Positions 63,687 to 64,000 of a stretch of DNA of 64,000 nt are shown here, piece by piece; positions within the stretch are counted from its first letter, which is position 1; the number at the start of each line of letters is the position of its first letter. The stretch covers positions 1 to 64,000 of the forward strand of contig JAUXUI010000124.1 in NCBI GenBank assembly GCA_030681035.1. The letters run 5' to 3'. This stretch comes from Lysobacteraceae bacterium. GTDB lineage: Bacteria > Pseudomonadota > Gammaproteobacteria > Xanthomonadales > Xanthomonadaceae. The notes under the pieces are model-generated. The model had not been told where the DNA came from. It saw nothing but the letters and a program-made list of their open reading frames with translations, and did no database searches. The position numbers and the translations under genes are program-made.

Positions 63687-63702
63687 TCACCCGAACGGGT
63701 GA
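63687..63702. promoter_or_regulatory. Perfect dyad upstream of the 709-aa gene
   Basis: TCACCCG-AA-CGGGTGA is a perfect palindrome 98 bases upstream of the 709-aa gene start. The dyad at 54450-54465 is the same but for one arm base and the central pair. Candidate binding site for a shared regulator. Confidence 0.4.
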
Positions 63703-63736
63703 GATGAGCACGGCCTTCCGTGCTCGCTTGACAGCT

Positions 63737-63762
63737 CAGTCCCCGGTGTGAGCCGGGGACTG
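63737..63762 (-). terminator. Hairpin after the last (partial) gene
   Basis: CAGTCCCCGG (63737-63746) pairs with CCGGGGACTG (63753-63762), ten perfect pairs and a six-base loop, 28 bases past the stop of the gene that enters from the right edge. No strong T-run, but position and strength support termination. Confidence 0.55.
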
Positions 63763-63789
63763 GTGATGCGAGGTGTTGCCGGAAGCGGT

Positions 63790-64000
63790 TTATTGCGCGA
63801 TACCGCTGAGGTCGTTGATGACGCCGGTGGGGCTGGTGATCAGGCTTTGCGCGCTGATGCGCACATCGGCACTGATGTGCAGGCGCCACTTGCCGCTGCC
63901 ATCGCCCAGTGCACCGAGCACACCCTTGCCGGTGTTGCCTGCTTCCAGGTCCTGGGCGCTGAGTTCGATCGCGGCATTGCCGCTGATATTCACACTCACG
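63790..64000 (-). CDS. C-terminal part of a gene running off the window
   Basis: The 69 visible codons end QSLITSPTGVINDLSGIAQ and include GNAAIELSAQDLEAGNTG. The start is outside the window, so length and family are unknown. The sequence is rich in small residues and looks like a secreted or surface protein, as the neighbouring 709-aa gene does. No motif is recognised. Confidence 0.5.
   Translation of the reverse strand, partial: VSVNISGNAAIELSAQDLEAGNTGKGVLGALGDGSGKWRLHISADVRISAQSLITSPTGVINDLSGIAQ

Overview
The window looks like a chromosomal segment of a GC-rich (about 60-63 % by eye) gammaproteobacterium, most likely order Xanthomonadales (Lysobacteraceae or Rhodanobacteraceae). Support for this is the protein repertoire (paired secreted S9 peptidases, a POT oligopeptide transporter, an Ada-AlkA/Ogt pair, rfbBACD, a RND pump, DesKR-type signalling, many secreted hydrolases) and the dispersed palindromes ending in TGTAGGAGC/GCTCCTACA. 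Genus is not determinable from the sequence alone. No rRNA, tRNA, CRISPR array, complete insertion sequence or prophage was seen.

Layout: 1-3170, repeats and two amino-acid/dicarboxylate symporters; 3181-5128, an HDOD regulator and ssb; 5199-8629, rfbBACD for dTDP-L-rhamnose; 8729-12803, two tandem secreted S9 peptidases facing a POT transporter (12850-14616); 14699-14958, a palindromic repeat split by a 155-bp MITE-like element; 14962-16918, alkylation repair (Ada-AlkA and Ogt, coupled); 17221-18891, hutU; 19070-25508, secreted hydrolases (M28 peptidase, a three-part MBL/propeller/TraB-like fusion, a penicillin-acylase-type Ntn hydrolase).

25523-34146 is the defence island. hsdM (with an N-terminal XRE helix-turn-helix and a direct-repeat operator candidate) and hsdS (with REP sequence translated in frame at its 5' end) are separated from hsdR by two DUF3800 genes, a truncated DinD-like gene and a perfect three-way-junction nucleic-acid structure. 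A YgjP-type metallopeptidase gene follows hsdR. This is the best candidate in the window for an incompletely described system.

34453-42883 holds a cold-shock/excalibur membrane protein, two near-identical VOC proteins flanking an ECF sigma and membrane protein pair, repeats, a RND efflux pump and a SpoU methyltransferase. 42959-49664 holds a gluzincin-like protein, a PGAP1-like esterase, a four-gene ABC exporter/DesKR operon and a chagasin-like lipoprotein. 49717-55605 (minus strand) is a block of secreted or unusual proteins: a matrixin-like protease, a secreted unknown, a 739-aa orphan and a LuxR-type regulator. 55779-61061 has an EamA transporter, a DUF1993 protein, a HAMP-GAF sensor, a graveyard of gene fragments, vapBC and an MddA-like methyltransferase preceded in frame by a Cys-rich domain. 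The window ends in a 709-aa secreted Ig-like protein and the tail of another gene.

Functional assignments rest on recognised motifs read directly from the translations. No database search was run.
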